Part shown: positions 28,401 through 36,798 of the stretch, piece after piece
Numbering within the stretch: the stretch's first letter is position 1
Layout of the letters: the number at the start of each line of letters is the position of its first letter
Source: Stramenopiles sp. TOSAG23-2
Taxonomy: Eukaryota > Sar
DNA: 40,613 nucleotides
Reading direction: 5' to 3'
NCBI GenBank assembly: GCA_900128395.1
Contig: LT649309.1
Coordinates: 1 to 40,613 of the forward strand
Notes under the pieces: generated by a model
The model's database searches: none
What the model was told of the DNA's origin: nothing
Seen by the model: only the letters and a program-made list of their open reading frames with translations
Position numbers and translations under genes: made by a program

Positions 28401-28824
28401 GATACTGATACTTGGTAAAGTATTCTACGTTATTATCAATGATATATATCTAGTATTATTTCGAGAAGATCGCTTATATAATGTGGATAAACGTAAATAT
28501 CATTGGCGTTCTATTGTTGGCGTGTTCATACCTGCCATAGCTCCTGAATTGCTCGATAGGCAGCAACAGGAGATGGCAGCCCTTGATCAGGGTGGTGCAC
28601 GTGCCGTTGAAGTGAGAAGTTTAACCAATAGAATTGCACGTGGTCTGCGTGGTTTAACTGGGCGTGCACGGTCTAGTCTGTCAAATAATCAACGGAATAA
28701 AGTTGGTAAAAGAAAAACTAGGAAAGATAAAGAGGGCACAGGAAATGTGGTTGAAAAGGAAGACCCTGGAGAAACTAGTAAAAATGAGTCAAAAGAGACA
28801 AAAGAGAAAAAAGCATCTGTATAA
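25432..28824 (+). CDS. Polycystin-2-type (TRPP) cation channel with N-terminal EF-hands and Cys-rich insert
   Basis: The 1130-residue protein has an ATG in good context (ACCATGG). An N-terminal coiled coil spans about 10-40. EF-hands lie at about 245-385, the first canonical (loop D255-E266, DVDGGGTIDMFE), the others degenerate. S1 is at about 433-450. A large extracellular TOP/polycystin domain (about 455-780) includes SNWIDPTTTRAI (723-734), a polycystin signature. S2 is at about 785-804, S3 829-850, S4 882-903, S5 917-938 and S6 978-1010 (ending VIINDIYLVLF). TRPP channels are cation channels of ciliary and plasma membranes. Two oddities: a PSI-like cluster of ten cysteines (611-659) inside the TOP domain, and a pore segment reading THVGVYKYKG where PKD2 has the LGD filter. 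A basic Lys-rich tail (1060-1130) follows. PKD2 in animals has its EF-hand after S6, so the N-terminal position is unusual. Confidence 0.92.
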   Translation: MANFDAHSIAVLDSLRAKAEHLSKQLAEVTQDVELLNIKEKVKGSLSNVGEYGGKVTKHYDDDDAEDKGEVNTGMTLRYELLQELQRRTFRHRTHGVVETLHMVDAMKLKVLEDNEKRRQGMIAAQKAAQREVVTIVGGGKTRSQFHISPDVDFESLLDDVCVLWGDLESSEYRLVANYALSVGYFEKGLYLPSDKVYEKLLELSLDEERGYGCGGSKPFHQLPRLYLQYSPAKDVAEAVLANPKKQKQVFDMYDVDGGGTIDMFEYNAIMREHLQVPTADENYVRELFDKYSENDEMTFESFMDVVVEFTKREKELKRLRVGLTPSQAFEYFDKDHANCITYQSFMTTLQAADDTLSASECQALFNELDPAGTQALTFRAFEVGWETIKASVLDKARDRVKSPMQILKEEFSWEMPDTYSFRYIPEEDQRIMRTLCLYSLFIFVFVFSMTQRRNIQKHYLVKKAMKETLDGISFGTDDALYYKDISNVEGAYEFLDKPLQKLVFKQGYYVTGNAAADGNGFIRMNNRLTPWTVRVRQVRVRGKYCNAYYQENEDSGQAENTGFRCYPKYYHSDYLSSNRECGCIKPKGKASALGVPEKNGDTDTNLNEKCSVHTNCNDCSNAEGSSCTWCSNDGTNSTGKCIGGCSEISKCEMPMCDCTLQNAQDPDPFKWDPTPIRRAIGKPYEMAGIKGAISSYDGTGYIVDLTNNATKWSLTIEQLRQSNWIDPTTTRAIIISYLVYCGNYNYYLESNFIMEFSAGGGVQTHYSHRGLQMDMYNSNEEKFVAAVDGIMVAVAILIVLYQLRILRLYYETYKNLRDSLALIPKSSYLDVFISLVIVIAESIRFTLFLKDVRVKIATTLGPPQEVTDIGEFVDLYELQFQFDMIVLLGFSFRFIKYLRVNRRMKIYMLVIYRAFGKVIPFTVLYFVVLWAYANLGHQLFGSALHEYRSTRRAMVSLMLTHVGVYKYKGMIEANPLTAPLYFMTYYLAMILILGKVFYVIINDIYLVLFREDRLYNVDKRKYHWRSIVGVFIPAIAPELLDRQQQEMAALDQGGARAVEVRSLTNRIARGLRGLTGRARSSLSNNQRNKVGKRKTRKDKEGTGNVVEKEDPGETSKNESKETKEKKASV

Positions 28825-29553
28825 AGCAACAAGAGCATTATTAAAAAAATTTCTTTTATATTATATATAATGTGACATTATTTTATATTTTACGGGACTT
28901 TGTATGATACCATATATGAATAACACAGTTTCCAGGAGAGATTGAGATGATATGCATAATAAAATGGAGATGGGGGCTTTTGCGTGTGTTGTTTTTTAGA
29001 GAAGAGAATACTATTAATATTAACAAAGAGTATTTTATACGACGTAATAAAATATTTAATATACGCGTGTCGTATTAAAATTAGAGCATTAAATGTTTTT
29101 TTGTACGTACATCATCAATATACAAATGATATTTTATACGTATACGTAAAGGAGAAAGCTAGATGATATTGCAGAGGTGCATCATATTTTTTGTATGATA
29201 TGATGTATGATATGATATCATACAAAAGTTTCTAAATATTTTTGTATTTTTGATATAATATATTTTAAATATTATAATTTATTATTTTGTAATTCACACT
29301 ACAACTATTAAATCTCATCAGCCTTTTTACACATGGTTTCCCTAACATCTAATATTGTAATATTATTTACAAAGAACCTATCCAATTTTACCTTTCAAGT
29401 GTATTATTTCCTCTAAGCCTATACAAACAAAACACTATCAAAGCGACTATTTTTTTTTATCATTTTATATATATATACATATAATTACACACATGTACAT
29501 ATATATATATATATATAAGTATTCTCTCTATTTTAAACCATTACATATCATAT
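28825..29553. other. Convergent intergenic region with ATACGAC/GTCGTAT inverted repeat
   Basis: AT-rich spacer between the polycystin stop and the secreted ten-cysteine protein. It carries ATACGAC (29037-29043) and GTCGTAT (29069-29075), then ATACGTATACGTAAAGG near 29138-29154 and a run of TGATATGATGTATGATATGATATCATAC words at about 29196-29223. (TA)n runs lie near 29467-29474 and 29502-29516. The 60-codon frame at 28984-29166 is rejected. No gene was seen. Confidence 0.45.
29037..29075. repeat. Inverted repeat ATACGAC/GTCGTAT 3' of the polycystin gene
   Basis: The 7-base arms are exact reverse complements with 25 bases between them, and the pairing can be extended by T/A bases on the outside. 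It lies about 215 bases beyond the polycystin stop codon. Confidence 0.5.
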
Positions 29554-30009
29554 TTATGCGCAATGAAGTGGGTTAAGACCAAGACAGTAATGACATTTTA
29601 AATGGCTTGGGCAAGGAGAACGAAGTTTTTGGGAACCACCTAAGTCTTGGTAGCACCAGTCGTTGATATGTTCTGGGCATGCTTGAAGGGTTTTTTGTTG
29701 AGCAGCACACATTGCTTGGTATTCAGCATTAACACCTGAGCATAAATTATAAAAGTTGGCACCTGATTGTCCTGCGTTACTTATAATTTTTTTGCATATA
29801 CCACATTCTTGAACTCCAGTAGCTGTGTAATATGTTTTCTTTGGGGATCTTGGGATAGCTTTGCCAAATGGAACAAATTCACCTGGTCCGCCTGCTGGTG
29901 CGGTTCTTTTCTTAGCTGGCCAATCAACTGGCCCTGCAGGAGCACCTTTTAATGATCCGGCACTTACGGTGGCAACTAATGCCAATAATAAAGCGATAAC
30001 TAATTTCAT
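29554..30009 (-). CDS. Small secreted protein with ten cysteines
   Basis: The 151-residue protein begins with a textbook signal peptide (MKLVIALLLALVATVSA, cleavage near residue 17-18). A Pro/Gly/Ala-rich linker follows (20-60), and the mature C-terminal part has ten cysteines at 69, 72, 90, 101, 111, 119, 133, 139, 142 and 150, enough for five disulfides. The start of this part (C-x2-C-x17-C-x10-C) has some likeness to a saposin-B helix bundle, but the fit is weak and I do not assign it. The gene is richer in G and C than its surroundings, which may reflect selected codons in a highly expressed product. Possible roles include lysosomal or surface protein; nothing in the sequence decides. Confidence 0.78.
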   Translation of the reverse strand: MKLVIALLLALVATVSAGSLKGAPAGPVDWPAKKRTAPAGGPGEFVPFGKAIPRSPKKTYYTATGVQECGICKKIISNAGQSGANFYNLCSGVNAEYQAMCAAQQKTLQACPEHINDWCYQDLGGSQKLRSPCPSHLKCHYCLGLNPLHCA

Positions 30010-30856
30010 GATTATTTTATGTTTTGTTTATTTTAATATATAAATATATGTGTAGTTTTCAACTGTTTTCTACGGTATTATATATCTGTTATGGAATTAC
30101 ATATTCTGATTTTGTTTGCTTTAGTTAAAATATAGTTGGTTTGTTTTTCGCCCCTCTTTTTTACGATTTGATCCCCTTCTTTTTTATTTGTTTTATCAAA
30201 AAACAATTTATTCCGGAGATTTATAAAACATTGTGACCTTTATTTGCTATTATGGTAAATAAAAACAATCATAATATTATAGTATAACCTGACATCACTA
30301 ACACTATATTTCTTTGAGTAACAGTTGGAATTTTAACGAACAGTTTTTTATTTTTTGCACTAATTGTATTTCCATAGTAGTAGACACGAAAAACGAAGTT
30401 ATGATTATCTTCACACAGCACACAGCAGCACAGCAGCACCGAGAGAGCACACAGCAGCACAGCACCGAGCACACACAGCAGGACCACAGGACCACACAGA
30501 GAACACAGCACACAGCACCATCAAAACCTTTTCTTTATAGATTTTAAACTACAGACATCCCGCGCTTTGGCTATCCAGGCTATCCTTGGCATCATCCCAA
30601 ATCAATTCAATATTTAGCATCACATTACCATTGCCTGGATTGCCTTCCAGCGACTACCTCTATTTATATTTCAATTTTTAGTTAGTAGATACATTACACA
30701 CCATCCAAACAAATTTTACAAAATAATAAAAATATATAAACATAAACACACACACACACACACACATATATATACCAGATATACAACTGATAAACAACAG
30801 GCTGCGGCTATTATTATTATTATTATTATTATTTAAAAGATATAATTATTCGTACA
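30010..30856. promoter_or_regulatory. Divergent intergenic region, secreted protein / SPT16
   Basis: AT-rich near both genes. In the middle, 30411-30519 is a CACAGCA/GGACCACA low-complexity repeat annotated separately. A further patch at 30562-30650 has TCCAGG, CCTGG and CTTCCAGCG words of the 5' type. Simple repeats follow towards SPT16: (CA)n at 30746-30765 and (TAT)n at about 30811-30832. The frames at 30269-30547 run through the CAGCA repeat and are not genes. Confidence 0.45.
30411..30519. repeat. CAGCA/CACAG low-complexity repeat
   Basis: About 110 bases composed of irregular repetitions of CACAGCA, CAGCACCGAG and GGACCACA, with no T over most of the stretch. The strand bias (purine/C on plus) is extreme against the AT-rich surroundings. 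It is imperfect, so it looks like a decayed minisatellite. Confidence 0.7.
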
Positions 30857-33800
30857 ATGGCATCGTCGTCTACATCTTCCAATCCTTTGAATTTGGAACG
30901 TTTTGCACAGCGTGCAAAACATTTACATAGTTTTTGGACAACAAATAAAGAAAATACTAAAGTATGGAAAAGTGCTGATGCTTTATGTATTGTCACTGGA
31001 GGTCAAAATGAAAATGGTCCATTAAATCCTACATCTGGAAGCATACAACGCTATCTATTTGCATATGAATTTCCAAAAATGATCATATTGTTCACGGAAA
31101 GTAAACTCATATTTGTTACGACGAAGAAAAAGGGTGAATTGTTTAAAGAAGCCAGTCAACATTTAAAGAATGCTCCTTTTTCCATACAATGTATTGAAAA
31201 AGTTAAAGATAATAGTTGGCATGATAATTTTCAAAATTTATTCACAGAAATCAAATCAAGTATGAACGGGCAAGTTATTGGTACTTTATTGAAAGAGGAG
31301 CCTAGTGGCAAATTTGCAGTTGCATGGCAAAATGCGTTGAAAAAAAGTGGATTAAAAGAGGAAGAAGCAAGTACAGGATTTAATTTGGCCATGGCAGTGA
31401 AGGATAAAGACGAGGTCCTTAGTTTGAAAAAAACAGCACTATTATCCACTAAAGCTATGAAGAAGTTTGCCAAACGAATGTGGAGCATTATCGATGAAGA
31501 CAAAGAAAAGGTGAAGCATTCCAAATTGGCAATTGAGATTGAGAATCATGTGGAAGATCCGAGCAGTATGGGGCAAAAGAATTTCGATGAACAATCATGT
31601 GAATCAGTCGTTACGAGCGTGCAAAGTGGTTCAGATTGTAAATTATCAAGAAATTTAGCATTGGATAAGGAAGAAGAAAACTTGTCATATGACAATATTA
31701 TATGCCAATTTGCTGCTAGGTACGAATCGTACAATGCAAACATTGCGCGCACATACTTTGTCAATGCGCCAAAATGTGTGGAAAAGGCGTATACGCTTCT
31801 ATTAGAAGTACAACAAGTATGTTTAAGTGCATTGAAACATGATCATCCACTCAAAAGTGTGTATCTTGCTGCAAAAAAGCATATCCAGACTCATGCGGAA
31901 GAACTTTTACAATATTTTACGCCAAATTGTGGCACTGGAATTGGTATTATGTTGCGTGATGCATCCCATGTACTTAGTCATAAAAATAAGCGTTTAATTA
32001 AAACAGGTATGACATTCAACTTAGCGATTGGTTTCCAAGGAGTACCGATTGCTTTAAATGATGAAGAAAAGGGAAAAGCGGCGGAAGGGGCACGTGCCCA
32101 AAAAGATTTCTCCATTTTACTAGCAGATACGGTTTTGGTTGGCCCAGCAGGTGAAGATGCAACTAATCTTACGGCTGCTGCAAAAAAAAACTTTTCAACC
32201 ATTGCGCAAGATATTGGTGGTGATAGTAGCAGTGAAGATAGCGACAGTGACTCAGAGGAGGAGGAAGATAAAAAGAAGAAAGAACCAGAATTATCACGTC
32301 GTGAGCAAAGACAAAGACAAGCGGCTGAGACAAAAGCGAAAACAGCTGATATTGAAGAAAAGCGCATGTTAATATTAAAAAAGAAACAAAAGGCGATTAA
32401 AGAAGCTGCATTGAGGAAAAGAAATAAGAGCGACAAAAGCGATGGTGCCAGCGGTAGTACAAAAACAGATGAAGAGCTGCGTATAAGTGCATATGCGGGG
32501 ATCAATAGGTTTCCAACCACGGCAAGGCAAAATCGTTTATTTGTAGATACAGAAAATCAATCCATTATTGTTCCAATATACAATATGTTGGTTCCATACC
32601 ATATATTGACCGTGAAAAATGTATCTATCAATGATGAAGGCCATCGAGCATCTTATTTGACTATTAACTTTTACACTCCGCAAGATAAAATTACAAAAAC
32701 GATGCCGGAAAAGATGGTAAAAGCGATTGAAGGCTTGCAAGCGCGTAAATGTTTCGTGCGTTCTATGCAATTTAAATCTATCAATCAACGTTACTTGAAT
32801 GATCAAATACGCGCTATTAAACAGTTGCAAAAAGATACCAGAGAAAAAGTACGTGAGGAAGCCGAGAAAAAGGATATTATCGAACAAGCGGCATTGGAGC
32901 TATGGCCAAGGGATCGGGGGCGCCCGCTGAACTTGGCTCCTATTAGTGTACGACCAAAGATTGGAAAAAATAGAAAAAATGTAGGAGCTTTGCAATGCCA
33001 TTTAAATGGCTTTCGTTTTCGCGTGCGAGATTCATCGGATAAAGTTGATGTGTTGTATTCGAACGTTCGCCATCTTATATTTCAAAAATGCGATGGTACG
33101 ATTCACGATGTAATTTTGCATATGAGCTTGATATCGCCGATCTTAGTTAACAAGCGCCGTTGTAAGGACTTGTCGTTTTACATGACTGTCATTGACTCCT
33201 CCCAAGCGTTGGATGAATCACGCCGTAACATGTATGATCCAGATGAAGTCGATGAGGAACAAAGGCAAAGAAAGCTTAGAAAGCGTTTGAACAAGAATTT
33301 TTATGAATTTGCACAAAAGGTTATCAAACATGTTGGAAAATATGCTCCGGATGTAGAATTTCCAAAGTTGGATGCGCCATATTTTGATTTAAGTTTTCAA
33401 GGTACACCGAACAAGGAGATGGTTCGTATATCCCCGTCAGTCGATTGTTTATTGAATGTTTCGAATACGCCAGCTTTTGTTATGACGCTAGATGATGTCG
33501 AGCATGTTCATTTTGAACGTGTCAACTATTCAAATAAAAATTTTGACATGGTTTTGTTAATGAAAGACAATTTAACGTTTAAACCTATTAATGCTATTCC
33601 AATGCAAAAATTGGAGGACATTAAAGAATGGTTAGTCTCGATTGGTAAAACTTTTTCAACGGGTAATACGTCGTTAAAATGGGCTCCAGTATTAAGCCAT
33701 GTCCGTGAATTAGTTGATACTATATTGCCGGACGGTACTCCATTGTTTTGGGCTGATAAAGGTGAAGATGGTGAGAAAAAAGATGTCGGTTGGGATTTCT

Positions 33801-34093
33801 TGAATGTTAACAGTGATCATGAAGACGATGAAGAAGATGCCGATGAGGGTAGTGAATTTTCAATGGGGTCAGAGGAAGAATCCAGTAGTGAAGATGATTG
33901 GGAGGATGACGTAGTTTCTGAAGAAAGTGGGTTGGATAGTGAAGTTTACAGTGGTTCGGAAGACGAAGAGGCGGAGGATTGGGATGCAATGGCAAAAAAA
34001 GCCGAGCAAGAAGATAGGAGAAAAAGATCACGCGAAGCCCAGCGTGGTAGTTCAAGCTACAGACCTTCTAAGAAAAGCAAGAGGAGAAGGTAA
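30857..34093 (+). CDS. SPT16: FACT complex large subunit SPT16
   Basis: The 1078-residue protein (human 1047, yeast 1035) has the full SPT16 layout. The N-terminal aminopeptidase-like, catalytically inactive domain spans about 1-450 and includes the conserved TGIGIMLRDASHVLS stretch. An acidic/basic linker (453-490, DSSSEDSDSDSEEEED then KKKK) leads to the dimerisation domain with AGINRFPTTARQNRLFVDTENQSIIVPIYNMLVPYHI. The middle double-PH (Rtt106-like) domain lies at about 690-960, with KIGKNRKNVGALQCHLNGFRF, and the acidic C-terminus at about 985-1048 ends in a basic KKSKRRR tail that may be a nuclear signal. SPT16 with SSRP1/POB3 forms FACT, the histone chaperone that moves H2A-H2B during transcription and replication. 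The single open frame has no intron. It is convergent with LST8. Confidence 0.97.
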   Translation: MASSSTSSNPLNLERFAQRAKHLHSFWTTNKENTKVWKSADALCIVTGGQNENGPLNPTSGSIQRYLFAYEFPKMIILFTESKLIFVTTKKKGELFKEASQHLKNAPFSIQCIEKVKDNSWHDNFQNLFTEIKSSMNGQVIGTLLKEEPSGKFAVAWQNALKKSGLKEEEASTGFNLAMAVKDKDEVLSLKKTALLSTKAMKKFAKRMWSIIDEDKEKVKHSKLAIEIENHVEDPSSMGQKNFDEQSCESVVTSVQSGSDCKLSRNLALDKEEENLSYDNIICQFAARYESYNANIARTYFVNAPKCVEKAYTLLLEVQQVCLSALKHDHPLKSVYLAAKKHIQTHAEELLQYFTPNCGTGIGIMLRDASHVLSHKNKRLIKTGMTFNLAIGFQGVPIALNDEEKGKAAEGARAQKDFSILLADTVLVGPAGEDATNLTAAAKKNFSTIAQDIGGDSSSEDSDSDSEEEEDKKKKEPELSRREQRQRQAAETKAKTADIEEKRMLILKKKQKAIKEAALRKRNKSDKSDGASGSTKTDEELRISAYAGINRFPTTARQNRLFVDTENQSIIVPIYNMLVPYHILTVKNVSINDEGHRASYLTINFYTPQDKITKTMPEKMVKAIEGLQARKCFVRSMQFKSINQRYLNDQIRAIKQLQKDTREKVREEAEKKDIIEQAALELWPRDRGRPLNLAPISVRPKIGKNRKNVGALQCHLNGFRFRVRDSSDKVDVLYSNVRHLIFQKCDGTIHDVILHMSLISPILVNKRRCKDLSFYMTVIDSSQALDESRRNMYDPDEVDEEQRQRKLRKRLNKNFYEFAQKVIKHVGKYAPDVEFPKLDAPYFDLSFQGTPNKEMVRISPSVDCLLNVSNTPAFVMTLDDVEHVHFERVNYSNKNFDMVLLMKDNLTFKPINAIPMQKLEDIKEWLVSIGKTFSTGNTSLKWAPVLSHVRELVDTILPDGTPLFWADKGEDGEKKDVGWDFLNVNSDHEDDEEDADEGSEFSMGSEEESSSEDDWEDDVVSEESGLDSEVYSGSEDEEAEDWDAMAKKAEQEDRRKRSREAQRGSSSYRPSKKSKRRR

Positions 34094-34414
34094 TTAAATT
34101 TGTGTGCTGATAAATGTGATGCATATATGAAAAATATTCTCTTTTCACACACATTTACGACGTACGAGTATTTTCGTACGCGCGTATTTTTAATACGACG
34201 AGTAAAAAACAATTTAAATTAATATTTACAAGAGTATATAAAATATATTTAAATACGAGTATATAAATTAGAGATTTTATTTTTTTATTTTTTTTAAAAA
34301 TACTCTCCTCGTAATATCTGATATTTGATATATATTTTAGTTCGTACGACTCGTACGATATAAAGTGCTAACAAAACTAAACATGAATATTCGTACATCA
34401 TAATCACTTGTTTG
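34094..34414. other. Convergent intergenic region with strong CGTACGA hairpins
   Basis: This 321-base spacer joins the 3' ends of SPT16 and LST8. It holds the CGTACGA/TCGTACG and CGTATT/AATACG hairpins (34161-34197), then TACGAGTATA near 34253, and nearer to LST8 two copies of the palindrome TCGTACGA (34342-34349 and 34351-34358) one base apart. It is otherwise AT only. Confidence 0.55.
34161..34197. repeat. Two adjacent perfect hairpins in the SPT16-LST8 convergent spacer
   Basis: CGTACGA (34161-34167) pairs with TCGTACG (34174-34180), a 7-bp stem with a six-base loop. Directly after it CGTATT (34183-34188) pairs with AATACG (34192-34197) around TTT. The position is 70-100 bases past the SPT16 stop. 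A role in 3'-end formation or in separating converging polymerases is inference. Confidence 0.6.
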
Positions 34415-35431
34415 CTAATTTTGACTGTCATTTAAAGCACAACAAATAACAGCTTTATGATGTCCCGCATAATGTCGAATAACTTCACCGCGATCTACCT
34501 CCCATAATCGTGCGGTGTGATCTGAACTACATGTTACTAAATATGAACTATCTGCACTAAATGTACAATCCCATACCCATCGTTGATGGCTTGTCAATGT
34601 TTTATACAAAGTACGGTCTTTTAGATTCCATAATTTAACTGTGTGATCAGCACTTGTTGTTGCCAGCATATTTAAATCTGGACTAATACGACACTTTAAT
34701 ACATATTGTCCTTTATGTGCTTCTAATTTTTCAAAATTTAAAATAGTCTCATTTGGGTTCCAAAAATAAGCATTACCAACATTATTTGCTACAACACCTA
34801 ATGAACCATCTATCGCAATATTTAATGAACGCAAGGATATTTCTCCTTCCGGCTTGCCTTCCGCTCTTGGCTCACTACCATCTTTCCTCATATCCCATAT
34901 GCGTATACGGCCAACTTGATCACAAGAAACTATTTCGCATTCGTTTGGGTGTAGACAGATTTCGTTGACGTTTGAACCATTGTTGAAATCGCGAGCAACT
35001 GTGTTGACCCGCATATCCCAAACTTTAATTGTTCCATCCTCACTTCCCGTATATAAAACTTTTGCATCATTTTGGAATTGGATACTTGTTACATTAGCTT
35101 TGTGTTGACTATAATTTGTTAAATGTGTATTGACTTTACTATTTATCTCATACAAGCGGACATGAGGATTTCCAGCAGCTGCTAAATATTTTCTATCTTG
35201 TGTTATTTGCAAACAATTGATTTGCGAGTCTGGAAACTTTACATCACGGTAACAATTACCCGTAGATGGATCCCAAAATTTAATTACATGGTCGTAACCA
35301 GCTGTGGCCAAAATGACATTATCAGTGGATGTTGCTGGTGGTGCGTTATTATTAGCATTATTGGGATCTCCAACACGTTGCTCTAACTGCTGCTGTTGCC
35401 TTTGCTGATGATCATCTGCGACAAAAGCCAT
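34415..35431 (-). CDS. LST8: TOR complex subunit LST8 (WD40 propeller)
   Basis: The 338-residue protein (human mLST8 326) consists of a Gln/Asn-rich N-terminus (1-36) and a seven-blade WD40 propeller. Diagnostic LST8 blocks include LATAGYDHVIKFWDPSTG (about 41-58), INCLQITQDRKYLAAAGNPHVRLYEI (70-95), LYTGSEDGTIKVWDMR, NECEIVSCDQVGRIRIWDM, and KCRISPDLNMLATTSADHTVKLWN near 249-272. LST8 binds the kinase domain of TOR in both TORC1 and TORC2. The short span and lack of coiled coil set it apart from general WD40 proteins. The ATG was chosen because it is the first in frame and only a low-complexity stretch precedes the propeller. Confidence 0.95.
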   Translation of the reverse strand: MAFVADDHQQRQQQQLEQRVGDPNNANNNAPPATSTDNVILATAGYDHVIKFWDPSTGNCYRDVKFPDSQINCLQITQDRKYLAAAGNPHVRLYEINSKVNTHLTNYSQHKANVTSIQFQNDAKVLYTGSEDGTIKVWDMRVNTVARDFNNGSNVNEICLHPNECEIVSCDQVGRIRIWDMRKDGSEPRAEGKPEGEISLRSLNIAIDGSLGVVANNVGNAYFWNPNETILNFEKLEAHKGQYVLKCRISPDLNMLATTSADHTVKLWNLKDRTLYKTLTSHQRWVWDCTFSADSSYLVTCSSDHTARLWEVDRGEVIRHYAGHHKAVICCALNDSQN

Positions 35432-35955
35432 TAGTAGTAATATATTGATCGGAAAATGCTATTAATAATATTATTATTATTATCTACCAGTTTTACCTTG
35501 AATATAGCAACTCTTTTTTTTATCCTGTATATACTAAAAAAGATTCGATCAATATTTTATTATTATTAATTAAATACGTTTGTGTGTCATTTCAGTCATC
35601 ATGCACTCCTCATGCACAGTTGCTCATCATCATATCCATTACCATAAGTAAAATAAGAATAAAATACCAAGTATGTTAATGTAGTGCAATTAATCTACCA
35701 TGGTGGTAGGTCCTATATAGACTGGTGGTATGTTATGGTAATAAAATTTACCAGATAGATAGGTTGAAATAAGTACATATATTAATATAGTAGTGTATAA
35801 AATTATAAGTGCGATTCTTGTAAAAAAAAACCAACACGGTTATATTTATAAATACAGTAGTACATATTATTAGCGATTAGGACATATATTTAATATAGAA
35901 AAAACAAAGAAATTGTATAGTTTGATTAAAAATTAAGATGAAGAAAATTTCATCA
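35432..35955. promoter_or_regulatory. 5' region of LST8
   Basis: AT-rich spacer. ATT trinucleotides lie just upstream of the LST8 ATG. At 35697-35755 a cluster contains TACCATGGTGGTAGGTCC, then ACTGGTGGTATG and TTTACCAG, matching the 5' spacer vocabulary. A CATCATGCACTCCTCATGCA word pair lies at about 35598-35617. No gene was seen. Confidence 0.4.
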
Positions 35956-35960
35956 TCAAA

Positions 35961-36260
35961 TTAAGAATAAATCGAAGACAGATATTTTTTGAACGACTAA
36001 AGCAAAAACCTGTGTGTTTATTTATAAATATCCATTATTATAAACCACACACATACCATATCATCTAGATTTTTAAAATTAATTAATGTAGTGGATGTTT
36101 CTAAATGCGTAGATATAATTCGTTTTGCGTTGTTTATCGTAACAGCGGAATCATTAATAGAGATAGTAGTAGTAGTAGTAGTAGTAGAAGAAGAAGGTGG
36201 TGATGGATCATTCATTTTAACTTCTATGTTCGAATCAATTGATTCATTAATTTCTGCCAT
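35961..36260 (-). CDS. Small gene with a probable 60-nt intron
   Basis: ATG at 36260 opens a frame of 80 codons (MAEINESIDSNIEVKMNDPS, a Ser/Thr run, then AKRIISTHLETSTTLINFKNLDDM). Right after DDM stands GTATGT (36056 downwards), a classic donor, and at 35998-35997 the sequence TTTTTGCTTTAG ends in a polypyrimidine-AG acceptor. Splicing out 36056-35997 gives 68 residues plus SFKKYLSSIYS and a TAA at 35963-35961, 79 residues in all. A nearer AG (36011-36010) would instead give a hydrophobic tail. Unspliced, the frame ends at 36018. I recognise no family. The GTA-type trinucleotide run at 36162-36186 encodes the Thr tract. The orderly helical-looking segment 50-68 argues for a real protein. 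Confidence 0.45.
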
Positions 36261-36766
36261 AATTTTTTTAATTAAATTTTTGTGTTCTTTTTTCTATTTA
36301 CAAATATATATATGTACCAGGTATATATACGAACCAGAATTAATATTTTTTATTTTACTGGGATAGGAGAGAGATTTAAAATGAGAGAGATAAATATTTA
36401 AACATGTGTTGTAATATTATTTAAGAGTAAAAATTTTTATACATCTCATGAACATATATATATTTATTATAAAAATATACTCATCATAACCGATATATAT
36501 CTTATAGCACCTATACGCAAGGAGAAAAATCAAAATAAAGTCATCATACTTTTTTAAAAATATTATAAGTATGAATGTTGGTATACTAATATTACTATTT
36601 GACCAAAAATCACATTGATAATTGATAACACTTAAACTGATAACACAGCAAAATACAGCCACAGATGAGAGGAGAGGCGGCTAGAGCTACCACGTGGTAG
36701 CAACATGTATAGTCTACTATATAATACGTGCGTATTAATACCACACAGAGAGGAGAGCCTGGAGAG

Positions 36767-36796
<30 letters not shown>
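36261..36796. other. Intergenic: 5' of the small intron gene, 3' of the methyltransferase-like gene
   Basis: AT-rich, with TACCAGGTATATATACGAACCAG at about 36315-36337 (5' word type), AATACGTGCGTATT at 36722-36735 (a palindrome of the 3' type), and a perfect (CT)14 run at 36769-36796 that touches the methyltransferase stop codon. The frames at 36417-36662 and 36610-36813 are low-complexity and rejected. Confidence 0.45.
36769..36796. repeat. (CT)14 microsatellite directly after a stop codon
   Basis: Fourteen CT dinucleotides on the plus strand, so GA repeats in the mRNA of the minus-strand gene, start at the base after its TAA. It is long enough to be polymorphic. Confidence 0.85.

Positions 36797-36798
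<2 letters not shown>

Noticed and set aside
30269-30547. Cys-rich and Gln-rich frames on both strands near 30300-30547
   Set aside because: They are translations of the CAGCA low-complexity repeat in different frames.
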